DNA of 46,712 bases from Prevotellaceae bacterium (GTDB taxonomy: Bacteria > Bacteroidota > Bacteroidia > Bacteroidales > Paludibacteraceae). The notes beneath the pieces are model-generated. The model was not told where the DNA came from. It worked only from the letters and a program-made list of their open reading frames with translations, and did no database searches. The stretch covers positions 1 through 46,712 of the forward strand of contig JAISVA010000023.1 in NCBI GenBank assembly GCA_031271815.1, in the 5' to 3' direction. A program made the translations under genes and the position numbers. Of this stretch, positions 27,532 to 35,833 are shown piece after piece. Numbering within the stretch: the stretch's first letter is position 1; the number at the start of each line of letters is the position of its first letter.

Positions 27532-28320
27532 TTAAAACTTCCGGATAAACACCGCCTGCCCTTCTTCCGGAACGGCTCCTTTTTTTACTTTGTTGTACCA
27601 GCGGATTTCCCACTTCCGAAGTCCGAATTCGCGGGCGATAGATTCATACGTGTCACCTGCTTTTGCAATAACCGCCTTTTTTCCGTTGACTTCCTTGACC
27701 GGATGTATTGGGAAGGCAGGAATATTGCCCATTTTACTTTCCGGCAAATATTCCGGTTTAGCATCAGTTTCTGCTTTGTCCTTTCCGCCTGTCACCTTTC
27801 CTGCCTCGATCTGACTGTCGTAGGCATGCAGTTCGTATGTCTCAATAATGTTAATCAGCCGGTGGGCATAATTGGGATCCGTGGCGTAGCCGCACTTTTT
27901 CAGACCGTGCGCCCAAGCCCTGTAGTCGGTAGCATCCAACTCGTACAGAGAGGCGTATCTCGGACGTTTTAAGAATTGCGAATGGTCTTCAAACGAATCT
28001 TCCGGTTTAGCATACTTGCGGAAACAATCCCCTTTTTTGTCGTCATCGTGATAAACCCTTTCGCCTTCCCATTCGTGGCATTTTATTCCGAAGTGATTAT
28101 TGCTTATTTGGGCAAGTTCACTGTTTCCGGCTCCCGACTCTAAAATGCCCTGGGCAAGCGTGATGCTTGCCGGAATCCCGTGCTGCTTCATCTTTCCGAC
28201 AGCGATTTCGCTGTATTTTTCGATGTAATCTACGTTTACTTGAGTCTTTTTTGTCTGTGCCACAAATGCTTGCGAAAGAAACAGGCAAAATATCGAAATA
28301 AAAATATACCGCTTGTTCAT
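27532..28320 (-). CDS. Secreted glucosaminidase with C-terminal LysM domain
   Basis: A likely peptidoglycan hydrolase. The 262-aa product has a signal peptide (MNKRYIFISIFCLFLSQAFV, cleavage near AQ), a glucosaminidase domain of the FlgJ/LytG type with the catalytic-region ASITLAQGILESGAGNSELA (Glu in ILES) and HFGIKC, and at the end a LysM-like module (AKAGDTYESIAREFGLRKWE). The 28320 ATG is chosen because the longer frame starts with TTG at 28344. A -7 box TATTTTTG on the minus strand (28342-28349) supports this. It is a single gene. Confidence 0.88.
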   Translation of the reverse strand: MNKRYIFISIFCLFLSQAFVAQTKKTQVNVDYIEKYSEIAVGKMKQHGIPASITLAQGILESGAGNSELAQISNNHFGIKCHEWEGERVYHDDDKKGDCFRKYAKPEDSFEDHSQFLKRPRYASLYELDATDYRAWAHGLKKCGYATDPNYAHRLINIIETYELHAYDSQIEAGKVTGGKDKAETDAKPEYLPESKMGNIPAFPIHPVKEVNGKKAVIAKAGDTYESIAREFGLRKWEIRWYNKVKKGAVPEEGQAVFIRKF

Positions 28321-28341
28321 TGTGATAAGTGAAATTTTTCG

Positions 28342-28349
28342 CAAAAATA
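28342..28349 (-). promoter_or_regulatory. -7 box of the glucosaminidase gene
   Basis: TATTTTTG on the minus strand, 21 nt before the ATG at 28320. No clear -33 element. Confidence 0.4.
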
Positions 28350-28508
28350 CGGAAAGTTAGCGAAATATAAGAGCCTTTTTATACATTTGTAAAAAAACAG
28401 CTCTTAATCTTCAAGCCTTTCTGAATTCTTCGTGTATTAAACGCTTGTATGCAAAAAAACACGAAGTCGTAAAGATGGAAGGATACGAAGAAAAAATATG
28501 GTAAAAAA

Positions 28509-28979
28509 ATGAAACAGTACAAGCTTACTTACACGGTATCCGTTTTATCCTGGGCGGAATTGCCTGATGAGGCAAAAAAGGCGATTGAAGCGGCAAAAGC
28601 GGCAAGTGAAAAAGCATACGCTCCTTACTCTCATTTTCAGGTAGGATCTGCAGTCTTATTGGCTGACGGGACAATGGTAACAGGAAATAATCAGGAAAAT
28701 GCGTCTTATCCGAACGGATTGTGTGCCGAGCGGATAGCCGTTTTCTCCGCCAATTCGCTTTATCCCGAACAGGCAATAAAAATATTGGCAATTGCCGCGC
28801 AAAGCCGGGGAGAATTTCAACAAAAACCGGTTACTCCTTGCGGAAGTTGCCGCCAGGTGTTGCTCGAAAGCGAAAAACGGTATGGCAGGGAAATTGAATA
28901 TTATTTCTACGGTACGGAGGAAATTTATTATGTGAAAGGAACGGAGATGTTGCTGCCGTTGAGTTTTTCTTTAACGTAA
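28509..28979 (+). CDS. cdd: Cytidine deaminase
   Basis: A zinc enzyme that deaminates cytidine and deoxycytidine for pyrimidine salvage. The 156-aa product shows YAPYSHFQVGSAVLLADG (38-54), the catalytic C-A-E (C72, E74 in NGLCAERIAVF) and the second zinc motif PCGSC (C111, C114). The length fits the homotetrameric class. It is a single gene, converging with argE across the repeat at 28995-29121. Confidence 0.95.
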   Translation: MKQYKLTYTVSVLSWAELPDEAKKAIEAAKAASEKAYAPYSHFQVGSAVLLADGTMVTGNNQENASYPNGLCAERIAVFSANSLYPEQAIKILAIAAQSRGEFQQKPVTPCGSCRQVLLESEKRYGREIEYYFYGTEEIYYVKGTEMLLPLSFSLT

Positions 28980-28994
28980 AGCGCGCTGCATGCA

Positions 28995-29121
28995 GGGTTG
29001 TCTCAAAAATCTTTGTCTGCGAATTACACAAATTTGCACGAAATTATTTTTTTTGATTATCTGCGATTTATGTTTTTTAAGATAAAAAATTTATATGAAT
29101 TCGCGGACTTTTGAAACTGTA
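28995..29121. repeat. CGCGAATT-family inverted repeat, copy 2
   Basis: The left arm (GGTTGTCTCAAAAATC, then TCTGCGAATTACACAAATTT) and the right arm in reverse complement (ACAGTTTCAAAAGTCCGCGA, then ATTCATATAAATT) are imperfect inverse copies. It lies between the convergent cdd and argE genes and may serve as their terminator. Confidence 0.6.
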
Positions 29122-29133
29122 CGTAATAAAATT

Positions 29134-30201
29134 TCAGATTTTCAACCCATCCAGTAAATCATAATATATCTCAATCGCATCCTTCACCTCTTGAATCATA
29201 ATATATTCATCGGCCGAATGGGAGCGAGCGGAGTCGCCCGGTCCTATTTTTACACTCGCGAAAGGCATTAACGCCTGGTCTGAAAGTGTGGGCGAACCGA
29301 AGGTGTTTAATCCTATACTTTTGCCTCTTTTTACTACCGGGTGCTGCGCGTCGATTCCCGAAGAGCCTAATCGGAACGACCTTGCTTTCAGTTCGCTTTG
29401 AAGATTCTCTTCCAGAATGTCAAAAATTTCCCGGTTCGTATAACACTCATTAGAACGAATGTCAATCACGAAATCGCATTTATCGGGAACGACGTTGTGT
29501 TGCGTGCCCGATTGAATCATCGTTACGCTCATTTTTACCGCACCCAGCAGTTCCGATTGCTTAGGCAATTCCATTTTCCGTACCCGGTCAATATCTTCGA
29601 TTGCTTTGTATATCGCGTTTACGCCTTCGTTTCGGGCTGCATGTCCCGACATGCCGTGAGCCGTACAGTCCACCACCATCAGTCCTTTTTCGGCAACGGC
29701 AAGCTGCATTCCAGTCGGCTCGCCCACGATCGCGAGGTCTATTCGCGGTAATTCACGCAACAGACTTTCAACGCCCTCTTTCCCCGAAACTTCCTCTTCG
29801 GCCGAGGCGGAAAAAATCAGGTTGTAGGGTTGCTCTTTTGCCGTTAACAGCGTGAATACGGAGAGCAGTGAAACTACCGAAGCGCCGGCATCATTGCTTC
29901 CCAATCCGTACAAACGCCCGTTTTCTTCAACCGGAACATGCGGGTTTTTATTCCATCCCGGTACCGGTTTGACCGTATCTATGTGCGAATTTAATAAAAT
30001 GACCGGTTTGGATGTGTCGAAAGCAGGACTTAGCGCCCATACATTATTACCTTTTCTTCCGCAGACGTATCCTGCCGCCTCAATGTGCTTTTGTAAAAAA
30101 TCGGCCGCCGACTGCTCGTCCCGACTGTAGGAAGGGATTGAAATGAGATTTTTCAGCAACGCAACAGCATCCTCTTGTGTCTGATTTATAAGGTGGTTCA
30201 T
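29134..30201 (-). CDS. argE: Acetylornithine (or succinylornithine) deacetylase, M20 family
   Basis: It removes the acyl group in arginine synthesis; Bacteroidetes often use succinylated intermediates, so the substrate cannot be told from sequence. The 355-aa product has the M20 metal sites LLNSHIDTV (H73, D75), GSNDAGAS (D104), the catalytic EEE (about 136-138) and GEPTGMQLAVAEKGL. The C-terminal region contains the last metal His (ARSHSADEYI). It is a single gene read divergently from the PepSY-like lipoprotein, and the two share a palindromic promoter at 30241-30262. Confidence 0.88.
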   Translation of the reverse strand: MNHLINQTQEDAVALLKNLISIPSYSRDEQSAADFLQKHIEAAGYVCGRKGNNVWALSPAFDTSKPVILLNSHIDTVKPVPGWNKNPHVPVEENGRLYGLGSNDAGASVVSLLSVFTLLTAKEQPYNLIFSASAEEEVSGKEGVESLLRELPRIDLAIVGEPTGMQLAVAEKGLMVVDCTAHGMSGHAARNEGVNAIYKAIEDIDRVRKMELPKQSELLGAVKMSVTMIQSGTQHNVVPDKCDFVIDIRSNECYTNREIFDILEENLQSELKARSFRLGSSGIDAQHPVVKRGKSIGLNTFGSPTLSDQALMPFASVKIGPGDSARSHSADEYIMIQEVKDAIEIYYDLLDGLKI

Positions 30202-30240
30202 ATAAGTAATATGATTTTTTATTCAAACGTTATCGAATTA

Positions 30241-30262
30241 CAAAGATAAAACTTTATCTTTG
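30241..30262. promoter_or_regulatory. Palindromic divergent -7 boxes between argE and the PepSY-like gene
   Basis: CAAAGATAAA, AC, TTTATCTTTG: a perfect 10-bp inverted repeat that holds a TATCTTTG box (TAnnTTTG) on each strand, at 30255-30262 for the plus strand and 30248-30241 for the minus strand. The plus-strand gene starts at 30295 and argE at 30201, so both are at a sensible distance. Confidence 0.65.
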
Positions 30263-30294
30263 AAATATTATTTATCACAAAACAGAATTAGTAT

Positions 30295-30741
30295 ATGAAA
30301 AAAGTAGAAATGTGCGGCTTTTGTCTTTTCCTTTTTGGAATTATGACATTTTTTGGCGCTTGTACCATGCTGAATTCCGATGGTTTGCCCTCGGCTGCAA
30401 AGACATTCTTGGATAAACATTTTGACGGAATAGAGATTGTTTCGATTGAACAGGATGAAAATCGCGATTATGAAGTGCGTTTGGAAAATGGTGTGGAAAT
30501 CAACTTCGACCGTAAAGGAGGTTGGGAAGAGATAAAGGTCAAAAAGAACCTGTTTCCCGAATCCATTTTACAGACGTTGCCCCGTGAAATAGAACATCAT
30601 ATAAAAACAAACTACCCCGACCAGTTCATCCGAAAAATAGAACGAAAGGGGTACGGATTTCGCGTTAGCTTAAATAAGCCGAATAATGTTGAATTGACGT
30701 TTACCAAGCAAGGAGCATTTATTGAAGAAGAGGCTAAGTAA
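30295..30741 (+). CDS. PepSY-like lipoprotein, 148 aa
   Basis: A small envelope protein. The N-terminus has a lipoprotein signal with Cys in FFGACTML. The rest fits the PepSY-like family of Bacteroidetes (earlier DUF2874): LPSAAKTFLDKHFDGIEIVS, DYEVRLENGVEINFDRKGGW and a second, related repeat IKTNYPDQFIRKIERKGYGF with VELTFTKQGAF. The family is known only as a secreted or lipid-anchored domain; function is unknown. It is read from the divergent promoter with argE, and the hairpin at 30745-30786 follows directly. Confidence 0.85.
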   Translation: MKKVEMCGFCLFLFGIMTFFGACTMLNSDGLPSAAKTFLDKHFDGIEIVSIEQDENRDYEVRLENGVEINFDRKGGWEEIKVKKNLFPESILQTLPREIEHHIKTNYPDQFIRKIERKGYGFRVSLNKPNNVELTFTKQGAFIEEEAK

Positions 30742-30744
30742 GGT

Positions 30745-30786
30745 GCGAAAGCACGAAAGGAAATTTTTACCCTTTCGTGCTTTCGC
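30745..30786. terminator. Bidirectional hairpin between the PepSY-like gene and cysS
   Basis: GCGAAAGCACGAAAGG (30745-30760) and CCTTTCGTGCTTTCGC (30771-30786) form a perfect 16-bp stem with a 10-nt loop. It separates two convergent genes (stop codons at 30741 and 30791). The stem sequence belongs to the GCGAAAG repeat family that recurs in the secretion cluster. There is no long T run, so termination is inferred from position. Confidence 0.7.
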
Positions 30787-30790
30787 GCTA

Positions 30791-32263
30791 TTACCTGTTC
30801 AGCGACCATTCAACCCCATCCTTGCCGTCTTTTATTTCGAAGCCGAATTCGGCAAGCTGCTTTCTGATTTTATCCGCAGTTTCCCAATCTTTTTTCAGTT
30901 TCGATTCCTGGCGGATAGCGAGGAGTAAATCAATCGCTTTTTTGTATGCTTCGTTCGACGAGCTGTCGCTCTCTTCGGAAGTCAATCCGAGAATGTTTTC
31001 TATAAACAGGCTGAAAACGGATTTCAACTCTTCCAAATCCTTTTCGGAAACGGTTCCCTTGCCGTCGTGAACGATGTTGACGGATTTCACCGCGTCAAAC
31101 AGGTGAGAGATGACAATCGGCGTATTCAGGTCGTCGCACATTGCCTCTTCACAGTTTTGGCGCAAGCCGTTTATTTCGACCGAAGTGGCAGCCGACGGTT
31201 TTAATTTCAACAGCCTGCCGTAACCTTCCATCAGGCGGATCAATCCTTTTTCCGAAGCTTGCAAAGCCTCGTTGCTGAAATCGACCGTACTGCGGTAATG
31301 CGCCTGCAGGATGAAGAAGCGGATCGTCATCGGTGAATAAGCCTGCGTGAGCATTGGGTGCGATCCCAGGAAAAATTCGTCCAGCGTGATGAAATTGCCC
31401 AGCGATTTTCCCATTTTCTGTCCGTTAATGGTTATCATATTGTTGTGCATCCAGTAACGAACCGTTTCCTTTCCCAAAGCCGCTGTCGATTGGGCGATTT
31501 CACATTCGTGGTGCGGGAAAATCAGGTCCATCCCGCCGCCGTGTATGTCAAACTCTTCGCCTAAATACTTGCTGCCCATCGCCGAACATTCGAGGTGCCA
31601 GCCGGGGAAACCGTCGCTCCACGGCGACGACCAGCGCATAATGTGTTCGGGCGATGCTTTTTTCCAGAGAGCAAAATCCACGCTTCTGCGTTTCTCGCTT
31701 TGTCCGTCCAGTTCGCGTGTCGTTTCGAGCAGTTCCTCAATGTTGCGTCCCGATAATTTACCGTAATTGTGTGCCTTGTTGTATTTTTCTACGTCAAAAT
31801 AAACCGAACCTTCGCTTTCGTATGCATAACCGGAGTCCAGAATTTTCTGCACATAGTCGATTTGTTCAATAATATGTCCCGATGCATGCGGCTCGATGCT
31901 CGGAGCGAGAATGTTCAACTTTTCCATTGCCTTGTGGTAGCGGTTCAAGTAATATTGTACCACTTCCATCGGTTCCAGTTGTTCCAGGCGCGCTTTCTTT
32001 GCGATTTTATCTTCTCCTTCATCCGCATCGTTTTCCAAATGCCCTACGTCCGTGATATTGCGCACGTAGCGTACTTTGTAACCCAGGTGCGTCAGGTAAC
32101 GAAACAGGATATCAAACGTGATGGCAGGTCGGGCATGCCCCAAATGCGCATCGCCATACACCGTCGGACCGCACACATACATTCCCACGTATGGAGAATG
32201 GATGGGAACAAAAGTCTCTTTTTTTCTGTTCAATGTATTGTAAATCTTTAATTTATGTTCCAT
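30791..32263 (-). CDS. cysS: Cysteinyl-tRNA synthetase
   Basis: A class I aminoacyl-tRNA synthetase, 490 aa. HIGH-type motif region [20 protein letters not shown] with the zinc Cys at 31, further zinc ligands in HLECSAMG and [10 protein letters not shown], and a KMSKS-type loop that reads KMGKSLGNF. The C-terminal helical anticodon region is complete. It is divergent from the Yip1-like gene. Confidence 0.97.
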   Translation of the reverse strand: MEHKLKIYNTLNRKKETFVPIHSPYVGMYVCGPTVYGDAHLGHARPAITFDILFRYLTHLGYKVRYVRNITDVGHLENDADEGEDKIAKKARLEQLEPMEVVQYYLNRYHKAMEKLNILAPSIEPHASGHIIEQIDYVQKILDSGYAYESEGSVYFDVEKYNKAHNYGKLSGRNIEELLETTRELDGQSEKRRSVDFALWKKASPEHIMRWSSPWSDGFPGWHLECSAMGSKYLGEEFDIHGGGMDLIFPHHECEIAQSTAALGKETVRYWMHNNMITINGQKMGKSLGNFITLDEFFLGSHPMLTQAYSPMTIRFFILQAHYRSTVDFSNEALQASEKGLIRLMEGYGRLLKLKPSAATSVEINGLRQNCEEAMCDDLNTPIVISHLFDAVKSVNIVHDGKGTVSEKDLEELKSVFSLFIENILGLTSEESDSSSNEAYKKAIDLLLAIRQESKLKKDWETADKIRKQLAEFGFEIKDGKDGVEWSLNR

Positions 32264-32320
32264 CTTTTTATTTCGTTTATTAAGCCTGTAAAATTATGGA
32301 AAATTATTAGACTTTCCAAG

Positions 32321-32352
32321 TTTTGAAAACTTGGGTTTTAGTCGTACTTTTG
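32321..32352 (+). promoter_or_regulatory. Promoter of the Yip1-like gene
   Basis: TTTTG at 32321-32325, a 19-nt spacer, and TACTTTTG (TAnnTTTG) at 32345-32352. It argues for the ATG at 32380 as start rather than the frame opening at 32323. Confidence 0.75.
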
Positions 32353-32379
32353 TTTTCAAAAATGAGGGTAAAAAAAGCG

Positions 32380-32940
32380 ATGTACAACACGATTATTCTC
32401 CGGGTAATGGACCTGATCCGCTCACCTCGCGCCACATGGGTGCGTATCAGGGAGGAAAACAGGCGGAACCGGGAAATTCAGAATAAATTTTTCTATCCGC
32501 TCGTAGCGATGGTTACATTAGGGACGATTGCAGGAGCGTTTTTGGGTTCGGGCGAATTTGAATTTCCGGAGATGCTGAAACGGTCGATTGTGGTTTTAAC
32601 ATCCAACTTTGCAGGTTATTTTCTGTCCGTTATCCTGTTGAACGAGATCGTATCTTCGAGTCTTTTTAACATGGAAAAACAATACAGTGCGTGTGTCCGG
32701 ATGGTGGCTTACTCTTCGTCTATTCTATTGTGCATAAATACCATTGTGGCTATTGTTCCCGATTTATTTATCCTGCGGATAGGCTATTTTTACACGGCTT
32801 TTGTGATATGGACAGGTTCTGACGTTCTTTTCAACGGATTGGAAGAAAACCAGAAGGGTGTTTTTACGGTCATCTGTTTTATCTTGCTGTATCTGTCGCC
32901 TTTCCTGATTGAAAAGCTGATGTATATGATGATGAAATAA
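32380..32940 (+). CDS. Yip1-domain-like membrane protein, 186 aa
   Basis: An inner-membrane protein of unknown function. After a short N-terminal region (LRVMDLIRSPRATWVRIREE, typical of the Bacteroidetes Yip1-like proteins) come about five hydrophobic helices, from FYPLVAMVTLGTIAGAFLGS to ICFILLYLSPFLIEKLMYMM. The start is set by the promoter; an ATG at 32362 is also in frame but lies almost at the predicted transcript start. It is read in the same direction as smpB, 99 nt further on, with an inverted repeat between. Confidence 0.7.
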   Translation: MYNTIILRVMDLIRSPRATWVRIREENRRNREIQNKFFYPLVAMVTLGTIAGAFLGSGEFEFPEMLKRSIVVLTSNFAGYFLSVILLNEIVSSSLFNMEKQYSACVRMVAYSSSILLCINTIVAIVPDLFILRIGYFYTAFVIWTGSDVLFNGLEENQKGVFTVICFILLYLSPFLIEKLMYMMMK

Positions 32941-32945
32941 TATTT

Positions 32946-33033
32946 AGAGTAAACGAGTGATAAATAAACGGGTAAACAAGAAAAAAGCTTCAATTTCTCG
33001 TTTAGTTATTACTTGTTTACTTAGTTTACTGAT
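32946..33033. repeat. GTAAACGAG/CTCGTTTAC inverted repeat before smpB
   Basis: GTAAACGAG and GGTAAACAAG on the left are answered by CTCGTTTAG, CTTGTTTAC and AGTTTAC on the right. The same words make up the gap at 17580-17672, ahead of rpmJ. Confidence 0.6.
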
Positions 33034-33039
33034 AAAAAT

Positions 33040-33504
33040 ATGGAAAATTCAGGGTTAAAAAATATTAGCATAAAAAATAAACGGGCAACTTTCGACTTCG
33101 AGTTGCTTAGCACATACAATGCCGGTATTGTACTGGTTGGAACGGAAATAAAATCCATCCGGCAGGGAAAAGCAAGTTTGGTCGATACCTTTTGTTTTTT
33201 TTCAAACGATGAATTATGGGTGAAAAATATGAACATCACGGAATATTTTTACGGTTCATACAACAACCATTTGCCGCGGCGGGATCGTAAATTGCTGCTC
33301 AACCGGAAAGAGCTGGATAAAATCCGCCGCCAAACGAAAGAAACCGGTTTTACCATCGTACCCCTTAAGCTTTATTTGGATGAAAAAGGATTAGCGAAAG
33401 TTCAGATTGCCGTAGCGAAAGGGAAAAAATCGTATGACAAGCGTGAATCCTTAAAGGCAAAAGATGACAAGCGAGTGATGGACAGGGCGATGAAAAAGTT
33501 TTAG
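33040..33504 (+). CDS. smpB: SsrA-binding protein
   Basis: SmpB brings tmRNA to stalled ribosomes for trans-translation. The 154-aa product has the OB-fold signature [20 protein letters not shown], the [11 protein letters not shown] segment, [19 protein letters not shown], and the basic C-terminal tail [20 protein letters not shown]. The tmRNA gene itself is not in this window. It converges with gspF across a repeat. Confidence 0.96.
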   Translation: MENSGLKNISIKNKRATFDFELLSTYNAGIVLVGTEIKSIRQGKASLVDTFCFFSNDELWVKNMNITEYFYGSYNNHLPRRDRKLLLNRKELDKIRRQTKETGFTIVPLKLYLDEKGLAKVQIAVAKGKKSYDKRESLKAKDDKRVMDRAMKKF

Positions 33505-33530
33505 GAGTATTTTATAATTATATTAAAAAT

Positions 33531-33625
33531 CAACGAATTATACGAATTAACGCGAAATTAATAGTTGAATCGCCTGTAATTTGGCAAATTAAGCAATTCG
33601 TGTTAATTTGTATAATTCGCGGACA
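33531..33625. repeat. CGCGAATT-family inverted repeat, copy 3
   Basis: The left arm (CGAATTATACGAATTAACGC, 33533-33552) and the right arm (reverse complement CGCGAATTATACAAATTAAC, from 33621) are close inverse copies. It lies between the convergent smpB and gspF genes. Confidence 0.7.
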
Positions 33626-33646
33626 AACATCTTTCCGTAAAGTAAT

Positions 33647-34795
33647 CTAAAAACCAATACTCGTACTCAGCTTGAATATCGGCAGATACATTGCAATCAA
33701 TATCACGCCGACAAACAGACCGATCAATATAATCATCAACGGTTCAAGAACGCTGCCCATCATGCCGGTACGGTAATCCACGTCGTCCGTATATTGCGTT
33801 TTCAGGCGGTTGAACACGGCATCCAGCTGGTTTACCTCTTCGCCCACTTTTACCAGTGAAAGCATTCTACGGTCGTAAATGGAGAATTTAGACATGCTTT
33901 CGTGCAGGGTTTTCCCGTGCATAATATCGTGTTCCATGGTGTCGATTGATTTTTGCAGCGGATAGAAGGTAATCATTTTTTTTACCAGACCAAGGGCTTG
34001 CAGCAGCGGAGTGTGCGCTCCCGTCAGCAATGCCATTGCCAGGCAAAAACGGGCGAGGTACATCTTTCTGCTTAATTCCCCGAAAAATGGGATATGAAGC
34101 AGCCACGAGGATTGCATTTGCCTGAATCTTTCGTTTTTCCTTATGTAATAGATTGCAACCACTGTCAATAGTAAAATCATAATAATCAGTGGTATATTAT
34201 TTGAAATGAAATTTGAAATATTGATAACCACCTTCGTGAGGTAAGGCAAGTCATTTCCAAACCGGGCAAAAATATCCTCAAACATAGGGACCACAAAGGT
34301 CAGCATAAATATAACGGCTAAAACGGCTGCCGACAAAACAAAAACGGGATAGGCAAAAGCGCTTGTCATTTTCCGTTTCTGTTCGATTTTCTTTGTGAAA
34401 TAGTTTCCAATGTCTTTCAATACATCAATCAGGCAACCGGTCTCTTCTCCGATCCGGATGCTGTAAAATTCGTACGCCGAAAATTTTCCGCTTTGTTCGA
34501 GCGCCTCGGATAAACCCGAACCGCTCAATACCTTGTTTTTGATGCTTTCGTATATCTCCTTTTCGTCCTTTTTGGTTACTTCCTCGCACATCAGCTCAAG
34601 CGTTGAGCGCAGGTCAATGCCCGATGACAGCAGGATATGCAGGTCATTGTAAAAGTTTGATTTCTTTTTGTCGTTCAGTTTTTTAGCACCAAACGAAATA
34701 TCCGTATTGAGCAGCGTCATCAGGCTGTCAGCCCTCGACGATTTCTCTTCCTTTGGCTGCTTTTTTTTAATCTGTTTTATTTCTATTCCCTGCAT
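33647..34795 (-). CDS. gspF: GspF/PilC-type inner-membrane platform protein
   Basis: The polytopic platform on which the ATPase drives pseudopilus assembly. The 382-aa product has two copies of the T2SSF domain (about 45-170 and 245-370): FYNDLHILLSSGIDLRSTLE and FCLAMALLTGAHTPLLQALG are the two domain starts, and LVKVGEEVNQLDAVFNRL and IRIGEETGCLIDVLKDIG are the conserved GEE segments. Three transmembrane helices are visible (YPVFVLSAAVLAVIFMLTFV, IPLIIMILLLTVVAIYYI, LEPLMIILIGLFVGVILIAM). It is the last gene of the secretion cluster, 64 nt behind the GspJ-like gene. Confidence 0.93.
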   Translation of the reverse strand: MQGIEIKQIKKKQPKEEKSSRADSLMTLLNTDISFGAKKLNDKKKSNFYNDLHILLSSGIDLRSTLELMCEEVTKKDEKEIYESIKNKVLSGSGLSEALEQSGKFSAYEFYSIRIGEETGCLIDVLKDIGNYFTKKIEQKRKMTSAFAYPVFVLSAAVLAVIFMLTFVVPMFEDIFARFGNDLPYLTKVVINISNFISNNIPLIIMILLLTVVAIYYIRKNERFRQMQSSWLLHIPFFGELSRKMYLARFCLAMALLTGAHTPLLQALGLVKKMITFYPLQKSIDTMEHDIMHGKTLHESMSKFSIYDRRMLSLVKVGEEVNQLDAVFNRLKTQYTDDVDYRTGMMGSVLEPLMIILIGLFVGVILIAMYLPIFKLSTSIGF

Positions 34796-34833
34796 ATTGT
34801 TTTATTCTAATAAAAGCTGTAATAGTGTGAATT

Positions 34834-34893
34834 GCGCGAAGGCGTGAAAGAGGCAAATTTTATTCGTACCTTTGCGCTTTTGTGCCTTCGTGC
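34834..34893. repeat. GCGAAAG-family inverted repeat between gspJ-like and gspF
   Basis: GCGCGAAGGCGTGAAAGAGG (34834) is answered by CTTTGCGCTTTTGTGCCTTC with CGTGC (to 34893). Its right half encodes the last residues of the GspJ-like protein. Confidence 0.65.
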
Positions 34894-35381
34894 ATATCCA
34901 CGCCATCGTCCGTTAATTCCATTTTCATTTCCGCTGCATACTCTTTTACAAATTTATACGGCAATGTTATTCCTTTTGTGGTTACGTCAAAATCTATTTC
35001 GTCAATTATACCCGAAATTTGTTCCTCATTATTGAATTTTACAATGATATTTTCTATGCTTACGCGGAATGTATCGCTGCTTATACCGGTTTTTCGGATA
35101 ACCATATTGTCCGACAGCGTGTAAAGATACTCTTTATATCCGCCCTGCATCAGCATTTGCCATTCATTTTGACGGTAATTACATTCGGAGGAATGTTGAA
35201 AGTCTTCCTGCATTACATGATATAACTGGTACAATTCCTTGTAATCGTCGTTTGCTCTTTGATAAGAGCTTATCTGGTCGTATGCAAAACGGAATATGCT
35301 AAAAGCGATGCCCATCACCAGCATACTTATGATCATGGTAACAATGACATCGGTGAGTGTAAATGCGGGTAACCGTTTCAT
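34860..35381 (-). CDS. GspJ-like minor pseudopilin
   Basis: A 173-aa protein with a class III signal: MKRLPA then FTLTDVIVTMIISMLVMGIA as the hydrophobic helix. The residue at +5 is Asp instead of the usual Glu. The size, the large C-terminal domain and the place directly after the GspI-like gene suggest a GspJ or PilW role at the filament tip. It overlaps the upstream gene by ATGA (35378-35381), so the two are translationally coupled. The last residues (HEGTKAQRYE) are encoded by a GCGAAAG-family repeat, so the original C-terminus may have been altered. Confidence 0.78.
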   Translation of the reverse strand: MKRLPAFTLTDVIVTMIISMLVMGIAFSIFRFAYDQISSYQRANDDYKELYQLYHVMQEDFQHSSECNYRQNEWQMLMQGGYKEYLYTLSDNMVIRKTGISSDTFRVSIENIIVKFNNEEQISGIIDEIDFDVTTKGITLPYKFVKEYAAEMKMELTDDGVDMHEGTKAQRYE

Positions 35382-35833
35382 TTTGAAAGAATTATTTGCT
35401 TGTGCGACGATAATTTCCTGCCCTTCCCGCTAAACGATTCGATGGTCAGTATGTTGAGCGCCGGATCGTTTTGATATGCTTCGATTGTTTTTTTTATGCG
35501 TAAACTGTCGGTTGTTATCTCTTCATCGAAATAACGTTTTTCCATATTTGTTTGAATCGCATTCCGCTTTGTTTCCATAAATGCTTTCGAACGTTCCGCG
35601 CGGTTGTCCGAACGGATAATATTGATGTAAATCATTGTCGAAAGCCCGAAGCAGACCATAATGATGACAATAGCGATAATGGCTTCGGCAAGGGTGAAGG
35701 CACGAAGGCGTGAAGGCACGAAAGTACGAAAGTGTGAAAGAGCGAAAGAGCGAAAAAAGCACAGAGAAATACCTTCGCGCTTTCGTGCCTTCGTGCTTTT
35801 GCGCTTTCGTGCTATTTTATTTAATAAACCCAT
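35378..35833 (-). CDS. GspI/GspH-like minor pseudopilin with repeat-encoded leader
   Basis: The pilin signature RLRAFTLAEAIIAIVIIMVC is clear, with Ala at -1, Phe at +1 and Glu at +5. From the ATG at 35833 the leader would be 45 residues, far longer than the usual 6-15, and its codons (residues about 7-45) fall in a palindromic GCGAAAG-family repeat (35694-35812). A GTG at codon 39 (35719) would give a 7-residue leader (MPSRLRA) and a 113-aa protein, and may be the real start. With the ATG it overlaps the GspK-like gene by 13 nt. Pseudopilin identity is firm; I versus H is inferred from order and size. Confidence 0.78.
   Translation of the reverse strand: MGLLNKIARKRKSTKARKREGISLCFFRSFALSHFRTFVPSRLRAFTLAEAIIAIVIIMVCFGLSTMIYINIIRSDNRAERSKAFMETKRNAIQTNMEKRYFDEEITTDSLRIKKTIEAYQNDPALNILTIESFSGKGRKLSSHKQIILSK
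35694..35812. repeat. GCGAAAG-family palindrome inside a pseudopilin gene
   Basis: Tandem units such as GAAGGCACGAAGGCGTGAAG and AAGAGCGAAAGAGCGAAAAA on the left (35694-35762) are answered by CCTTCGCGCTTTCGTGCCTT and CGTGCTTTTGCGCTTTCGTG on the right (35772-35812). Confidence 0.85.

Noticed and set aside
35694-35812. Tandem GCGAAAG units considered as a CRISPR-like array
   Set aside because: Units are short, contiguous and palindromic, with no spacers of regular length, and no cas genes are present.
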